From: Leminorella richardii
Lineage (GTDB): Bacteria; Pseudomonadota; Gammaproteobacteria; Enterobacterales; Enterobacteriaceae
Direction of reading: 5' to 3'
Length of the DNA stretch: 64,000 nucleotides
NCBI RefSeq assembly: GCF_900478135.1
Contig: NZ_LS483470.1
Location: 1,980,501-2,044,500 of the forward strand
A program made the position numbers and the translations under genes. Position 1 is the first letter of the stretch, and the number at the start of each line of letters is the position of its first letter. Positions 26,620 through 34,529 of the stretch are shown piece by piece. Below the pieces are notes generated by a model, which saw only the letters and a program-made list of their open reading frames with translations, ran no database searches and was not told the origin of the DNA.

Positions 26620-27669
26620 ATGTCGTTTCGTATCTCCAGCTCCCCCTTTTCCCATACTCAGCAGTCCACACAGCGGCTGATGATGTGGGTTGTTCTAGCC
26701 TGCCTGCCGGGCATTGCGGCACAGTGGTATTTCTTTGGCTATGGGACGCTGATCCAAATCGCACTGGCTATTCTGGTGGCCCTGTTGTCTGAAGGTTTGG
26801 TATTAAAATTGCGCCACCAGCCGGTTAAAGAGCGGCTTGCCGATAACTCTGCGCTACTCACTGCGCTGCTGTTGGCCATAAGTATTCCTCCTCTCGCTCC
26901 CTGGTGGATTATTACCATCGGCACGCTATCGGCCATTATCATAGCCAAACAGCTCTACGGCGGTCTGGGGCAAAATCCGTTTAACCCGGCCATGGTGGGC
27001 TATGTCATTCTGTTGATTTCATTTCCCGTTCAAATGAGCAGTTGGCTGCCACCTCAGCCGCTTCAGGCAACAACCGTCACTTTTATGGATACTCTAAGCC
27101 TGATTTTCACCGCTCATACGCCGGGCGGTAGCGATATATTCAGCCTAATGTTGGGCGTTGACGGCGTCAGTCAGGCAACACCGCTGGATACGTTAAAAAC
27201 CGGGCTTCGCGGCGGCCAGTCAGCCAGTGACATTATGCAACTGCCCATCTATGACCTTTTGGGCGGTGTCGGATGGCAGTGGGTCAACGCGGGTTTTCTC
27301 TTCGGCGGCCTGATCCTTTTGGCTAAAAAAGTTATCCGCTGGCACCTGCCCGTTAGTTTCTTATGCGCTTTGGGTATCGCTTCATTACTGGGCTGGCTTA
27401 TCGATCCCAGCCATAATGCCTCCCCCTGGTTTCACCTGTTTAGCGGTGCCACCATGCTGTGCGCATTCTTTATTATTACTGACCCAGTTACCGCCTCTAC
27501 AACCAATAAGGGCCGAATAATTTTTGGGTTACTGGTTGGCGTGCTGGTGTGGCTGATTCGCAGCTATGGCGGCTACCCTGACGGCGTTGCCTTCTCGGTG
27601 CTGTTAGTCAACATGGCGGTTCCTCTTATCGATCACTATACCCAACCCCGCGTCTATGGGCATCGGTGA
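26620..27669 (+). CDS. rsxD: Electron transport complex subunit RsxD
   Basis: A 349-residue integral membrane subunit of the NqrB/RnfD family with about nine hydrophobic segments. Thr187, in GVSQATPLD, is at the position where FMN is covalently attached through a phosphodiester bond in E. coli RsxD. The ATG directly abuts the rsxC stop. Confidence 0.95.
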   Translation: MSFRISSSPFSHTQQSTQRLMMWVVLACLPGIAAQWYFFGYGTLIQIALAILVALLSEGLVLKLRHQPVKERLADNSALLTALLLAISIPPLAPWWIITIGTLSAIIIAKQLYGGLGQNPFNPAMVGYVILLISFPVQMSSWLPPQPLQATTVTFMDTLSLIFTAHTPGGSDIFSLMLGVDGVSQATPLDTLKTGLRGGQSASDIMQLPIYDLLGGVGWQWVNAGFLFGGLILLAKKVIRWHLPVSFLCALGIASLLGWLIDPSHNASPWFHLFSGATMLCAFFIITDPVTASTTNKGRIIFGLLVGVLVWLIRSYGGYPDGVAFSVLLVNMAVPLIDHYTQPRVYGHR

Positions 27670-27678
27670 GGTTACGCT

Positions 27679-28308
27679 ATGCTGAATACGATGAAAAAAC
27701 ACGGACTCACGCTGGCGCTTTACGCAGCACTGTCGACAGCGTTAACGTCAGGTGTTTACTTGCTGACAAAAAACATCATTGATGAACAGGCCGCACAACA
27801 GCAAAAAGCGCTGTTTGACGACCTGCTTCCGCCATCGATTTACGATAATACGCCACAAAGTGAATGTTACATTGTCACCAATGAAGTCTTAGGTAATACA
27901 ACCCCTCATCGGCTCTATCTGGCCAGTAAAGACGGAATACCCGTCGCTGCGATAGCTGAAGCAACCGCACCGGATGGCTACTCCGGCGCCATCCGACTGA
28001 TTGTCGCCGCTGACTTTAACGGTACGGTTTTAGGCGTTCGCACGCTGGAACATCACGAAACGCCAGGGCTAGGCGATAAGATAGAGCTGAGGATTTCTGA
28101 TTGGATCACTCGCTTCTCTGGCCAAGTCGTAAACGGAGAGCAAGATCCCCGCTGGGCAGTACGTAAAGACGGCGGCGAATTCGATCAGTTTACAGGGGCA
28201 ACCATTACCCCCCGAGCCGTTGTTAAGGCCGTGAAGCAAACTGCTCTGTACATCCAGCAGCACCACGTTCAGTTTAACGCCTTGCCTCATTGCGAGATGA
28301 AAAAATGA
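27679..28308 (+). CDS. rsxG: Electron transport complex subunit RsxG
   Basis: A 209-residue subunit with one N-terminal membrane anchor (about 10-30) and a periplasmic FMN-binding domain. The flavinylation motif TGAT is in QFTGATITPRAVV, whose second Thr carries the FMN in homologues. It overlaps rsxE by 4 bp (ATGA). Confidence 0.95.
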   Translation: MLNTMKKHGLTLALYAALSTALTSGVYLLTKNIIDEQAAQQQKALFDDLLPPSIYDNTPQSECYIVTNEVLGNTTPHRLYLASKDGIPVAAIAEATAPDGYSGAIRLIVAADFNGTVLGVRTLEHHETPGLGDKIELRISDWITRFSGQVVNGEQDPRWAVRKDGGEFDQFTGATITPRAVVKAVKQTALYIQQHHVQFNALPHCEMKK

Positions 28309-29012
28309 GTGAAATAAGAAATCTGTTGAGCCAAGGGCTTTGGAAAAACAACTCTGCTCTGGTTCAGCTGTTGGGGCTTTGCCCGCTGCTGGCCGTGTCC
28401 TCTACGGCAACCAACGCGCTGGGGCTTGGGCTGGCAACAACGCTAGTGCTGATCTGTACTAACGTCTCCGTATCTGCCCTACGCCGCTGGGTGCCTCAGG
28501 AAATACGTATACCCATTTATGTCATGATCATCGCCTCTGTCGTGACGGTTGTTGAACTACTAATTAACGCTTACGCCTATGGACTTTATCAGTCTCTGGG
28601 CATCTTTATTCCGCTTATCACGACTAACTGCATCGTTATTGGGCGCGCTGAAGCATTTGCAGCCCAAAACCCCGTCTCTCTTTCTGCAGTTGACGGCTTT
28701 GCCATGGGAATGGGCGCTACCGGCGCACTGTTTATTCTCGGCGCTGTGCGTGAAATCCTCGGCAACGGCACCTTGTTTGATGGTGCAGACGCCCTGCTTG
28801 GCAGTTGGGCAAAGGCGTTGCGCATTGAGGTTATTCATTTGGATAACGCCTTTCTTTTGGCTATTTTGCCTCCAGGGGCGTTTTTAGGGCTCGGTTTTCT
28901 TTTGGCTCTGAAATATGTTATTGATACCAAAGTTAAAGCCTATAAAAGAAAAGCCATTGCAGCACCTGCGCTGCAGGTTTCTTCACAGGAAGGCCACCAC
29001 CCCGTTCAGTAA
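28305..29012 (+). CDS. rsxE: Electron transport complex subunit RsxE
   Basis: A 235-residue membrane subunit homologous to RsxA (inverted-topology pair), with six hydrophobic segments and the same Cys-containing signatures (LLGLCPLLAV and TTNCIVIG). The ATG at 28305 starts MSEIRNLLSQGLWKNN and overlaps rsxG. It is followed 11 bp later by nth, as in E. coli. Confidence 0.95.
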   Translation: MSEIRNLLSQGLWKNNSALVQLLGLCPLLAVSSTATNALGLGLATTLVLICTNVSVSALRRWVPQEIRIPIYVMIIASVVTVVELLINAYAYGLYQSLGIFIPLITTNCIVIGRAEAFAAQNPVSLSAVDGFAMGMGATGALFILGAVREILGNGTLFDGADALLGSWAKALRIEVIHLDNAFLLAILPPGAFLGLGFLLALKYVIDTKVKAYKRKAIAAPALQVSSQEGHHPVQ

Positions 29013-29023
29013 GGACACAAGGT

Positions 29024-29659
29024 TTGAATCAGGCAAAACGCATAGAGATCCTCACCCGCCTTCGGGACAACAACCCTAGGCCAACGACGGAGCTGAATTT
29101 TTCAAGCCCGTTTGAACTGCTTATTTCCGTTCTGCTGTCTGCACAGGCAACGGACGTTAGCGTTAACAAAGCAACGGCTAAACTCTATCCTATTGCCAAT
29201 ACCCCTGAGGCAATACTGGCGCTTGGCGTCGATGGCGTAAAAGAGTATATAAAGACGATCGGGCTATTTAACAGCAAAGCGGAAAACGTGATCAAAACCT
29301 GCCGCCTGCTGATCGAAAAACACGGTAGCCAGGTGCCAGAAGACCGAGAAGCCCTTGAAGCCCTCCCCGGTGTAGGTAGAAAAACCGCCAACGTTGTGCT
29401 GAACACAGCCTTCGGCTGGCCAACAATTGCCGTAGACACCCATATTTTTCGCGTTTGTAATCGCACCCGCTTTGCGCCGGGAAAAACCGTTGAGCTCGTG
29501 GAAGAAAAGCTGCTTAAAGTGGTTCCTGCCGAGTTTAAAGTTGACTGCCACCACTGGCTTATTCTTCACGGTCGCTATACATGTATTGCCCGTAAACCTC
29601 GATGTGGCTCCTGTCTGATAGAAGATCTATGCGAATACAAAGAAAAAACAGAGGACTAG
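29024..29659 (+). CDS. nth: Endonuclease III
   Basis: A 211-residue DNA glycosylase/AP lyase removing oxidised pyrimidines. The helix-hairpin-helix with catalytic Lys is LPGVGRKTANVV, the catalytic Asp is in VDTHIFRV, and the 4Fe-4S cluster uses C-x6-C-x2-C-x5-C (CIARKPRCGSCLIEDLC). It begins with TTG; an AAGGAC site is 9 bp upstream and the alignment to E. coli starts at this residue. It is the distal gene of the rsx operon, linking a redox complex and oxidative DNA repair. Confidence 0.95.
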   Translation: MNQAKRIEILTRLRDNNPRPTTELNFSSPFELLISVLLSAQATDVSVNKATAKLYPIANTPEAILALGVDGVKEYIKTIGLFNSKAENVIKTCRLLIEKHGSQVPEDREALEALPGVGRKTANVVLNTAFGWPTIAVDTHIFRVCNRTRFAPGKTVELVEEKLLKVVPAEFKVDCHHWLILHGRYTCIARKPRCGSCLIEDLCEYKEKTED

Positions 29660-29840
29660 CATTTTCAATGCCAATGAAGCGTTCTCTTCGCTGCCCCTAA
29701 TGAGCGGCTTCACTACAGCAGGTTTTTATTTTCGACAAAATAGGTCACATCAGCACGATATGCAATCGCCTCTGCACAATATTGCCTGAAGGATATAGAT
29801 AACATCATTGGCTCTTTATCCGCTTAATGAAGGCACTATT

Positions 29841-30389
29841 ATGAATAAGTTTTTGGGGTTTATTGCTCTTAGTCTGATATCCCTATCCGTTCACGCTCAA
29901 GAATTTCGCTTAACCAGCCCAGACGTTAAAAGCGGCGTTCAACTCTCTCCGGCAGAGATTTTTCAAGGGTTCGGTTGTGAAGGTGGAAACCGCTCTCCGG
30001 TACTCACCTGGTCCGGCGCGCCAGAAGGCACTAAGAGTTTTGCAGTCACCGTTTACGATCCAGATGCCCCAACGGGCAGCGGCTGGTGGCACTGGACATT
30101 AGTCAATATCCCTGCGACGGTAAACACGCTTGAAGCTGATGCCGGAAACAAAAGCGGCTCACACCTCCCTCCCGGCGCAGTGCAGGGCAGAAATGACTAT
30201 GGCGATGCGGCTTTTGGCGGGGCCTGCCCGCCAGAAGGAGACAAGCCGCATCGGTACTATTTTAAAGTATGGGCGCTAAAAACTGACAGCCTGCCTATCG
30301 ATGCAAATGCAAGCGGCGCACTGGTTGGCTTTATGCTCAACGCCAATAAGCTGGCAACCGCGGAAATGGTTCCCGTATATAGCCGCTAA
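29841..30389 (+). CDS. Secreted PEBP-family protein (YbcL-like)
   Basis: A 182-residue phosphatidylethanolamine-binding/Raf-kinase-inhibitor-like protein with a signal peptide (residues 1-20, cleavage after VHA). The ligand-site signature YDPDAPTGSGWWHW and the GGACPPEGDKPHRYYF stretch are typical. Like E. coli YbcL, and unlike cytosolic YbhB, it is exported to the periplasm. A regulator of AraC type follows 18 bp downstream, matching the ybcL-ybcM pairing. Substrate unknown. Confidence 0.85.
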   Translation: MNKFLGFIALSLISLSVHAQEFRLTSPDVKSGVQLSPAEIFQGFGCEGGNRSPVLTWSGAPEGTKSFAVTVYDPDAPTGSGWWHWTLVNIPATVNTLEADAGNKSGSHLPPGAVQGRNDYGDAAFGGACPPEGDKPHRYYFKVWALKTDSLPIDANASGALVGFMLNANKLATAEMVPVYSR

Positions 30390-30407
30390 CTCAAGGAGAA
30401 AAAAGCC

Positions 30408-31241
30408 GTGCAGGTTGACGATTTGGACATTTCCCATTTGCGTTTACACATCATTCGCGCCTATCAGGTGCAAGATCTTCGCGGTATTAAGATGATGATG
30501 CCTGCACTGTGCCGAATTCGACGCGGAACCAAAGTCGTTCAATGGGGGGAGCATATCGAAAGTGCCGACATTGAGCAGCTGATCCTCTTTCCTAGCGGCT
30601 ATGATTTGCGCGTCGCCAATCTTCCGGTGGGCGGCCGCTATCTTGCTGAGATTATCTACTTGCCGCCGGATCTCATTGAACGCTTTAAACAGCGCTATCC
30701 CTCAGCGGCGACAGAGGCTAAAGAAGCCCGCTTCTGCGTTCCATTAAACGCCGAGCTGCTCTACTGCTGGGAACATATGTCCTCTGCGATTCAACAAAAG
30801 CTCTCCCCACCGCTGTTAGAACACGCCATTCAGGGCGTATTACTGTCGCTCAAAAACGCTGGCTGGATCGACATTCTCTTACAGGAACGTTTCGATTCCA
30901 CATTAAGCCGGTGCCAAAAGCTGCTGATGCTCGATCCCGCAGCCTCTTGGACGGCAGAAAAAGCCGCCCAAAAACTGCATGTCGCAGCGTCAACTCTACG
31001 CCGACGGCTGGCCGCAGAGAAAAGCAGTTTCAGAGAAATTCTTGATGATATTCGGCTAGGCAACGCCCTTAACGCCATTCAGACGACTAACGCTCCCATA
31101 GGGGAAATAGCCCGTGAAAACGGCTATCTTTGCCCTTCTCGATTTACTGCTCGCTTTCATAAGCGATTTCACATTACGCCAAGAGCGCTACGGCAAACCA
31201 TGAAGAACTCTCAGCCAAAAGCTGAAGTAATAATGGAGTAA
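30408..31241 (+). CDS. AraC-family transcriptional regulator
   Basis: A 277-residue protein with a C-terminal double helix-turn-helix (about residues 165-268: AEKAAQKLHVAASTLRRRL and IGEIARENGYLCPSRF). The N-terminal half is a cupin-like sensor of unknown ligand. The architecture resembles the Rns/GadX/YbcM group. The GTG start follows AAGGAG by 9 bp. Co-transcription with the upstream PEBP gene is likely. Target genes are unknown; autoregulation of the pair is a reasonable guess. Confidence 0.85.
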   Translation: MQVDDLDISHLRLHIIRAYQVQDLRGIKMMMPALCRIRRGTKVVQWGEHIESADIEQLILFPSGYDLRVANLPVGGRYLAEIIYLPPDLIERFKQRYPSAATEAKEARFCVPLNAELLYCWEHMSSAIQQKLSPPLLEHAIQGVLLSLKNAGWIDILLQERFDSTLSRCQKLLMLDPAASWTAEKAAQKLHVAASTLRRRLAAEKSSFREILDDIRLGNALNAIQTTNAPIGEIARENGYLCPSRFTARFHKRFHITPRALRQTMKNSQPKAEVIME

Positions 31242-31426
31242 CCAGAAAATCTGGTCTTTTCAGTTTCACAACAAATATCAAACATTTTACCAACCAAGTG
31301 GCTTATACTGATAAAGCTGACTTCGTTTACTGTGACGTTCAAAGTCGATACCTATCTAGGCGACCAACATGGTAATCACCGAGCGTCAGCGCGAACTCTC
31401 TCACTAACGGATCGTGGAGTATCACA

Positions 31427-32032
31427 ATGAAGCTATTTTATAAACCGGGCGCCTGTTCCCTGTCTCCGCACATTATTCTGAACGAAATAGGCTTGAACTA
31501 TTCCGTTGAGAAGGTCGATCTGGCCACCAAAAAGACCGAGCACGGAGATGACTTCCTTCAGGTTAACCCTAAGGGGCAGGTGCCGACGCTTCAGCTCAAC
31601 GACGGCAGTATCCTCACGGAAGGCGTCGCTATCGTACAATATTTAGCACATCGGGCGCCGGCCAAGCACCTGCTGCCGACCGTAGACACCATGGACTATT
31701 ATCACGCTATTGAGTGGTTGAACTACATTTCAACAGAGCTTCATAAAGGATTTAGCCCACTGTTTAATCCACAAACCCCAGAAGATTTTAAGCTGGTGAC
31801 CAAAGACAGGCTGTTCAAACAGTTTAGCTACGTCAACAGCGTGCTGGAAAAGCGTCCACATATTTTGGGAGCAACATTTAGCGTAGCCGATGCCTATCTG
31901 TTTACTGTCACTCGCTGGGCTGCGGCGGTAAAACTGGATCTGAGCAGTCTTAAAGCACTGACTGACTACATGACTCGGATCTCAGAACGCCCTGCCGTCA
32001 AGGCAGCGCTGAAGGCTGAAGGCCTGAAGTAA
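31427..32032 (+). CDS. gstA: Glutathione S-transferase, beta class
   Basis: A 201-residue GST with the beta-class N-terminus MKLFYKPGACSLSPHI, in which Cys10 is the glutathione-interacting residue; His106 (in ISTELHKGFSPLF) is also conserved. The C-terminal all-helical domain is complete (SVADAYLF). It conjugates glutathione to electrophiles and protects from oxidative stress. The location upstream of pdxY is as in E. coli, except for the IS element now between them. Confidence 0.94.
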   Translation: MKLFYKPGACSLSPHIILNEIGLNYSVEKVDLATKKTEHGDDFLQVNPKGQVPTLQLNDGSILTEGVAIVQYLAHRAPAKHLLPTVDTMDYYHAIEWLNYISTELHKGFSPLFNPQTPEDFKLVTKDRLFKQFSYVNSVLEKRPHILGATFSVADAYLFTVTRWAAAVKLDLSSLKALTDYMTRISERPAVKAALKAEGLK

Positions 32033-32050
32033 GCAAGCCGATCACCGCGT

Positions 32051-32072
32051 AAAAAAAACGGGCCTCTGAGGC
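32051..32072. terminator. Left half of the gst/pdxY terminator, split by the IS
   Basis: A8-CGGGCCTCTGAGGC is the left half of the hairpin ACGGGCC-TCTGA-GGCCCGT. The matching right half with its T run is at 33500-33518. Removing the IS and one copy of the duplicated 11 bp restores a perfect bidirectional terminator. Confidence 0.85.
32062..32072. repeat. Target-site duplication, left copy
   Basis: GCCTCTGAGGC, 11 bp, is repeated exactly at 33500-33510 on the other side of the IS. The size is within the 11-13 bp range known for IS4. Confidence 0.92.
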
Positions 32073-32075
32073 TAA

Positions 32076-32110
32076 TGCCAGTCAGTTAAGCAACTGACTG
32101 GCAGTTTTTC
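32076..32110 (+). terminator. Inward-facing hairpin terminator at the IS left end
   Basis: TGCCAGTCAGTT-AAGC-AACTGACTGGCA is a perfect 12-bp stem with a 4-nt loop followed by GTTTTT on the plus strand. It overlaps the left inverted repeat and the transposase 3' end. It would stop transcription entering from gst and so both shields the element and replaces the disrupted gst terminator. Confidence 0.8.
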
Positions 32111-33416
32111 TCCAGGCTTTACTGTATTTTTTTGGCCTTTCCTTTACCACTCTCGGGAAGGCTCGTTCTCTTCTCACTGGTAGCCTTACCAGTTGCCCCA
32201 TGCTTTCAAGATCACGCATTAGCTCTGGGATACGCCCCGGCGAAGCGCCCTGTAGTGTCATCAGCATCCTCATCACCATTCCGCATGACTCCGAGAAGCT
32301 CAGTTGATTTGGCCAGTAACCTTTCAGGCTTCCTGCCATTTTAATCATCTGATATCTCACAAGATTATAGGCCAGCAACACACCCCACAGCTCCTGCTCC
32401 ACAAGCTCTGGCTTTTTACTTCTCAGCGTTAGCCTGCTCAGTTGCATCGTCTGTTTTATCTCCCGGTAACCCAGTTCGATTTCCCACCGATGGCTGTACA
32501 GGTCTGCCATCTCTCCACCCGGGAAGCGCATTGCATCCGTCATTGATGTCAGGAGATAGCAGGTTTTTCCTTTGCGGGTGAACGTCAGCAGTCGGGCCGT
32601 CATTTCTTCTCCCAGCTCCGGCCATTTTTTTCGTGCCTGTGGACTGGTTTTCAACCTTACCAGATGGTCGCCTTTACCCAACTTTCTCACTTCTTCGTAT
32701 TGCGCACCCTTTCTCAGCGGTATCATCCAGTGCCGGTGCTCTCCCGCCTGATTCCAGGCATTCAACAGGCCAAGCGAGTAATAGCCTTTATCAAGCAGGG
32801 TCAGCGTATTATCGCCGGTCTGCTCTATCAGTTGCTCTGCGAGGACATTTTCACTCTCTTTCATCGTGCCGAAGGCGGCAGCAGTAAGCAGATGGCTGGT
32901 CAGTTCCATCTGGCAGACCATTTTTACCTGAGGATACATCCCCGGTTGTCCCGCAAAAGTCTGACGCGGGAAGGCGATATCATTTTCGGGTGTATCCTGC
33001 GTTCGCCAGACCACGCCATCCAGGGCTAGCAGAGTTAGACCGCACCAGTGCGGGTGTGTCGTGGCTCCATGCCAGAGCTGCGCGGTTTGTGTGAACACAC
33101 GGCGAACAGCCTCGCTTCCCAGGCGCTGGCGGGCCTGGATTACGGCACTGGGGGCGACAAAGGGACGGTTGCCCGGCAGCATGATATCCAGCCGATTGAC
33201 GATTTGGTGAAGCGGTTCTTTGCGTTCGAGAGCCATACCGACAATGCACCAGACCATCATTTCGAGCGGGAGACGACGTTTGCGCAGAGTGACGGAGCCA
33301 GATTCGGCAAGGCAGCGGGAAATCAGTTCGGGGTCCAGAAAGTCACCCAGTGAAGTCATAGGGTTACGCAAAGAGTCGTAACGAGATACCAAATCAAGAG
33401 CCTGTCCGATGTGCAT
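32082..33416 (-). CDS. IS4-type DDE transposase
   Basis: A 444-residue transposase closely resembling that of E. coli IS4 (InsG) from MHIGQALDLVSRYDSLRNP to the C-terminus. The IS4 DDE core is visible: Asp in LALDGVVWR, Asp in LTLLDKGYYSLG, and the Y-(2)-R-(3)-E-(6)-K signature around YSHRWEIELGYREIKQTM. An N-terminal DUF4372-like region is present. The frame is uninterrupted and the stop lies within the left inverted repeat. The C-terminal 20 residues differ most from IS4. Confidence 0.95.
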   Translation of the reverse strand: MHIGQALDLVSRYDSLRNPMTSLGDFLDPELISRCLAESGSVTLRKRRLPLEMMVWCIVGMALERKEPLHQIVNRLDIMLPGNRPFVAPSAVIQARQRLGSEAVRRVFTQTAQLWHGATTHPHWCGLTLLALDGVVWRTQDTPENDIAFPRQTFAGQPGMYPQVKMVCQMELTSHLLTAAAFGTMKESENVLAEQLIEQTGDNTLTLLDKGYYSLGLLNAWNQAGEHRHWMIPLRKGAQYEEVRKLGKGDHLVRLKTSPQARKKWPELGEEMTARLLTFTRKGKTCYLLTSMTDAMRFPGGEMADLYSHRWEIELGYREIKQTMQLSRLTLRSKKPELVEQELWGVLLAYNLVRYQMIKMAGSLKGYWPNQLSFSESCGMVMRMLMTLQGASPGRIPELMRDLESMGQLVRLPVRRERAFPRVVKERPKKYSKAWRKTASQLLN

Positions 33417-33499
33417 AAAAAATCCGGAAACGAGTGAACATTTCCGGATTCTTACACAACTACTGGAGCGGTCAATCGATCCTTAACTGATCAGCATTA

Positions 33500-33510
33500 G
33501 CCTCTGAGGC
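33500..33510. repeat. Target-site duplication, right copy
   Basis: An exact second copy of GCCTCTGAGGC, immediately after the right inverted repeat. Confidence 0.92.
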
Positions 33511-33539
33511 CCGTTTTCGTAAAGATAACCCTACACGCG

Positions 33540-34400
33540 TTAAAGGTGAACGGCCTGAAAACGATGTTCAGGGGCTACGATTTTGTCCTGTGCCGCGACG
33601 ATTTGCAGTTCGTACTCCCCTCTGCGCTGGGTTTCCAACATAATTTCATAAACGGCAGCGGTTACGTGTTCAAGAGCCTGTGGCAGAGGCGTTTCCTGCA
33701 AGAGATTCACCAGCATCAGGCCGCTGGTAATATCACCGACGCCTACCGGCTGACGCGGTCCAAAATCTACCAGAGGTCGGCTAATATGCCAGGCATCGTC
33801 TGCGGTCACCAGCGCCATCTCAAAGCAGTCGGCACGATAGCCAGCGCGACTGAGGTGCTTAACCAAAACAACCTTGGGCCCTTTTGCACACAGTTCGCGG
33901 GCAGCAGCAACCACTTCCTCAACGCTGGTTATCGTTTTTCCGCTAAGCTGCTCCAACTCCAGCAGGTTCGGTGCCATCATATCGCTGACGGGCAGCGCTT
34001 CTGCGCAGAAAAACTCCGCAACGCCCGGCGCGACGATACAGCCTTTTTCAGGATGCCCCATGACCGGATCGCAAAAATACCAGGCGTCTGGATTAACGGC
34101 CTTCACCTTTGCGACAACCTCAAGAATTGTCTTTCCCTGCTCTGGAGAGCCAATGTAGCCACTCAAAACAGCATTACAGCGAGCAAGCTGATGGATTTCA
34201 TCAATACCGCGCGCAATTTCTGCTATGTGTGCGGCTGGCATCACACATCCGGTCCATTGGCGGTACTGTGTGTGGTTAGAAAACTGTACCGTATTCAGAG
34301 GCCAAACGTTCACGCCCATTCTACGCATAGGAAACTCAGCGGCAGCGTTTCCCGCATGGCCATAAACAACGTGAGACTGGATAGAAAGAATATTTTTCAT
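33540..34400 (-). CDS. pdxY: Pyridoxal kinase PdxY
   Basis: A 286-residue ribokinase-family kinase phosphorylating pyridoxal (vitamin B6 salvage). The N-terminus KNILSIQSHVVYGHAGN is characteristic of PdxY/PdxK, and the catalytic anion-hole motif GVGDITSG is near residues 220-227. Length equals the E. coli enzyme within one residue. It is transcribed leftward after tyrS and now reads towards the IS element because the shared terminator is broken. Confidence 0.96.
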   Translation of the reverse strand: MKNILSIQSHVVYGHAGNAAAEFPMRRMGVNVWPLNTVQFSNHTQYRQWTGCVMPAAHIAEIARGIDEIHQLARCNAVLSGYIGSPEQGKTILEVVAKVKAVNPDAWYFCDPVMGHPEKGCIVAPGVAEFFCAEALPVSDMMAPNLLELEQLSGKTITSVEEVVAAARELCAKGPKVVLVKHLSRAGYRADCFEMALVTADDAWHISRPLVDFGPRQPVGVGDITSGLMLVNLLQETPLPQALEHVTAAVYEIMLETQRRGEYELQIVAAQDKIVAPEHRFQAVHL

Positions 34401-34485
34401 AGTTAAAACGCATATATGAGTGAAAACGCAATGGGATCATTGTGTCAGAAATTGCTACTGCAACGCTATGTATCTGGCTAAAAAA

Positions 34486-34506
34486 TTCGGCCGCTAGGCG
34501 GCCGAA
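34486..34506 (-). terminator. Hairpin between tyrS and pdxY
   Basis: TTCGGCCGC-TAG-GCGGCCGAA with A5 on the left and A6 on the right, so on the minus strand it is followed by TTTTT. It ends tyrS transcription, fully or partly, before pdxY. Confidence 0.85.
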
Positions 34507-34529
34507 AAAATGGAACAGATTGTTGCCGG

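Larger units (their letters stand above)
32073..33499 (-). mobile_element. IS4-family insertion sequence, IS4 subgroup, intact
   Basis: A 1427-bp element (IS4 is 1426 bp) bounded by 18-bp imperfect inverted repeats, TAATGCCAGTCAGTTAAG at the left and TAATGCTGATCAGTTAAG (minus strand) at the right, 15 of 18 matching. It is flanked by an exact 11-bp duplication. One full-length transposase gene lies inside on the minus strand. Intact ends, intact gene and perfect duplication suggest a recent insertion. No resistance or other cargo is present. Confidence 0.95.

Noticed and set aside
33546..34406. Long plus-strand frame (286 codons) opposite pdxY
   Set aside because: It mirrors pdxY exactly, has no domain or ribosome site, and pdxY is certain by homology.
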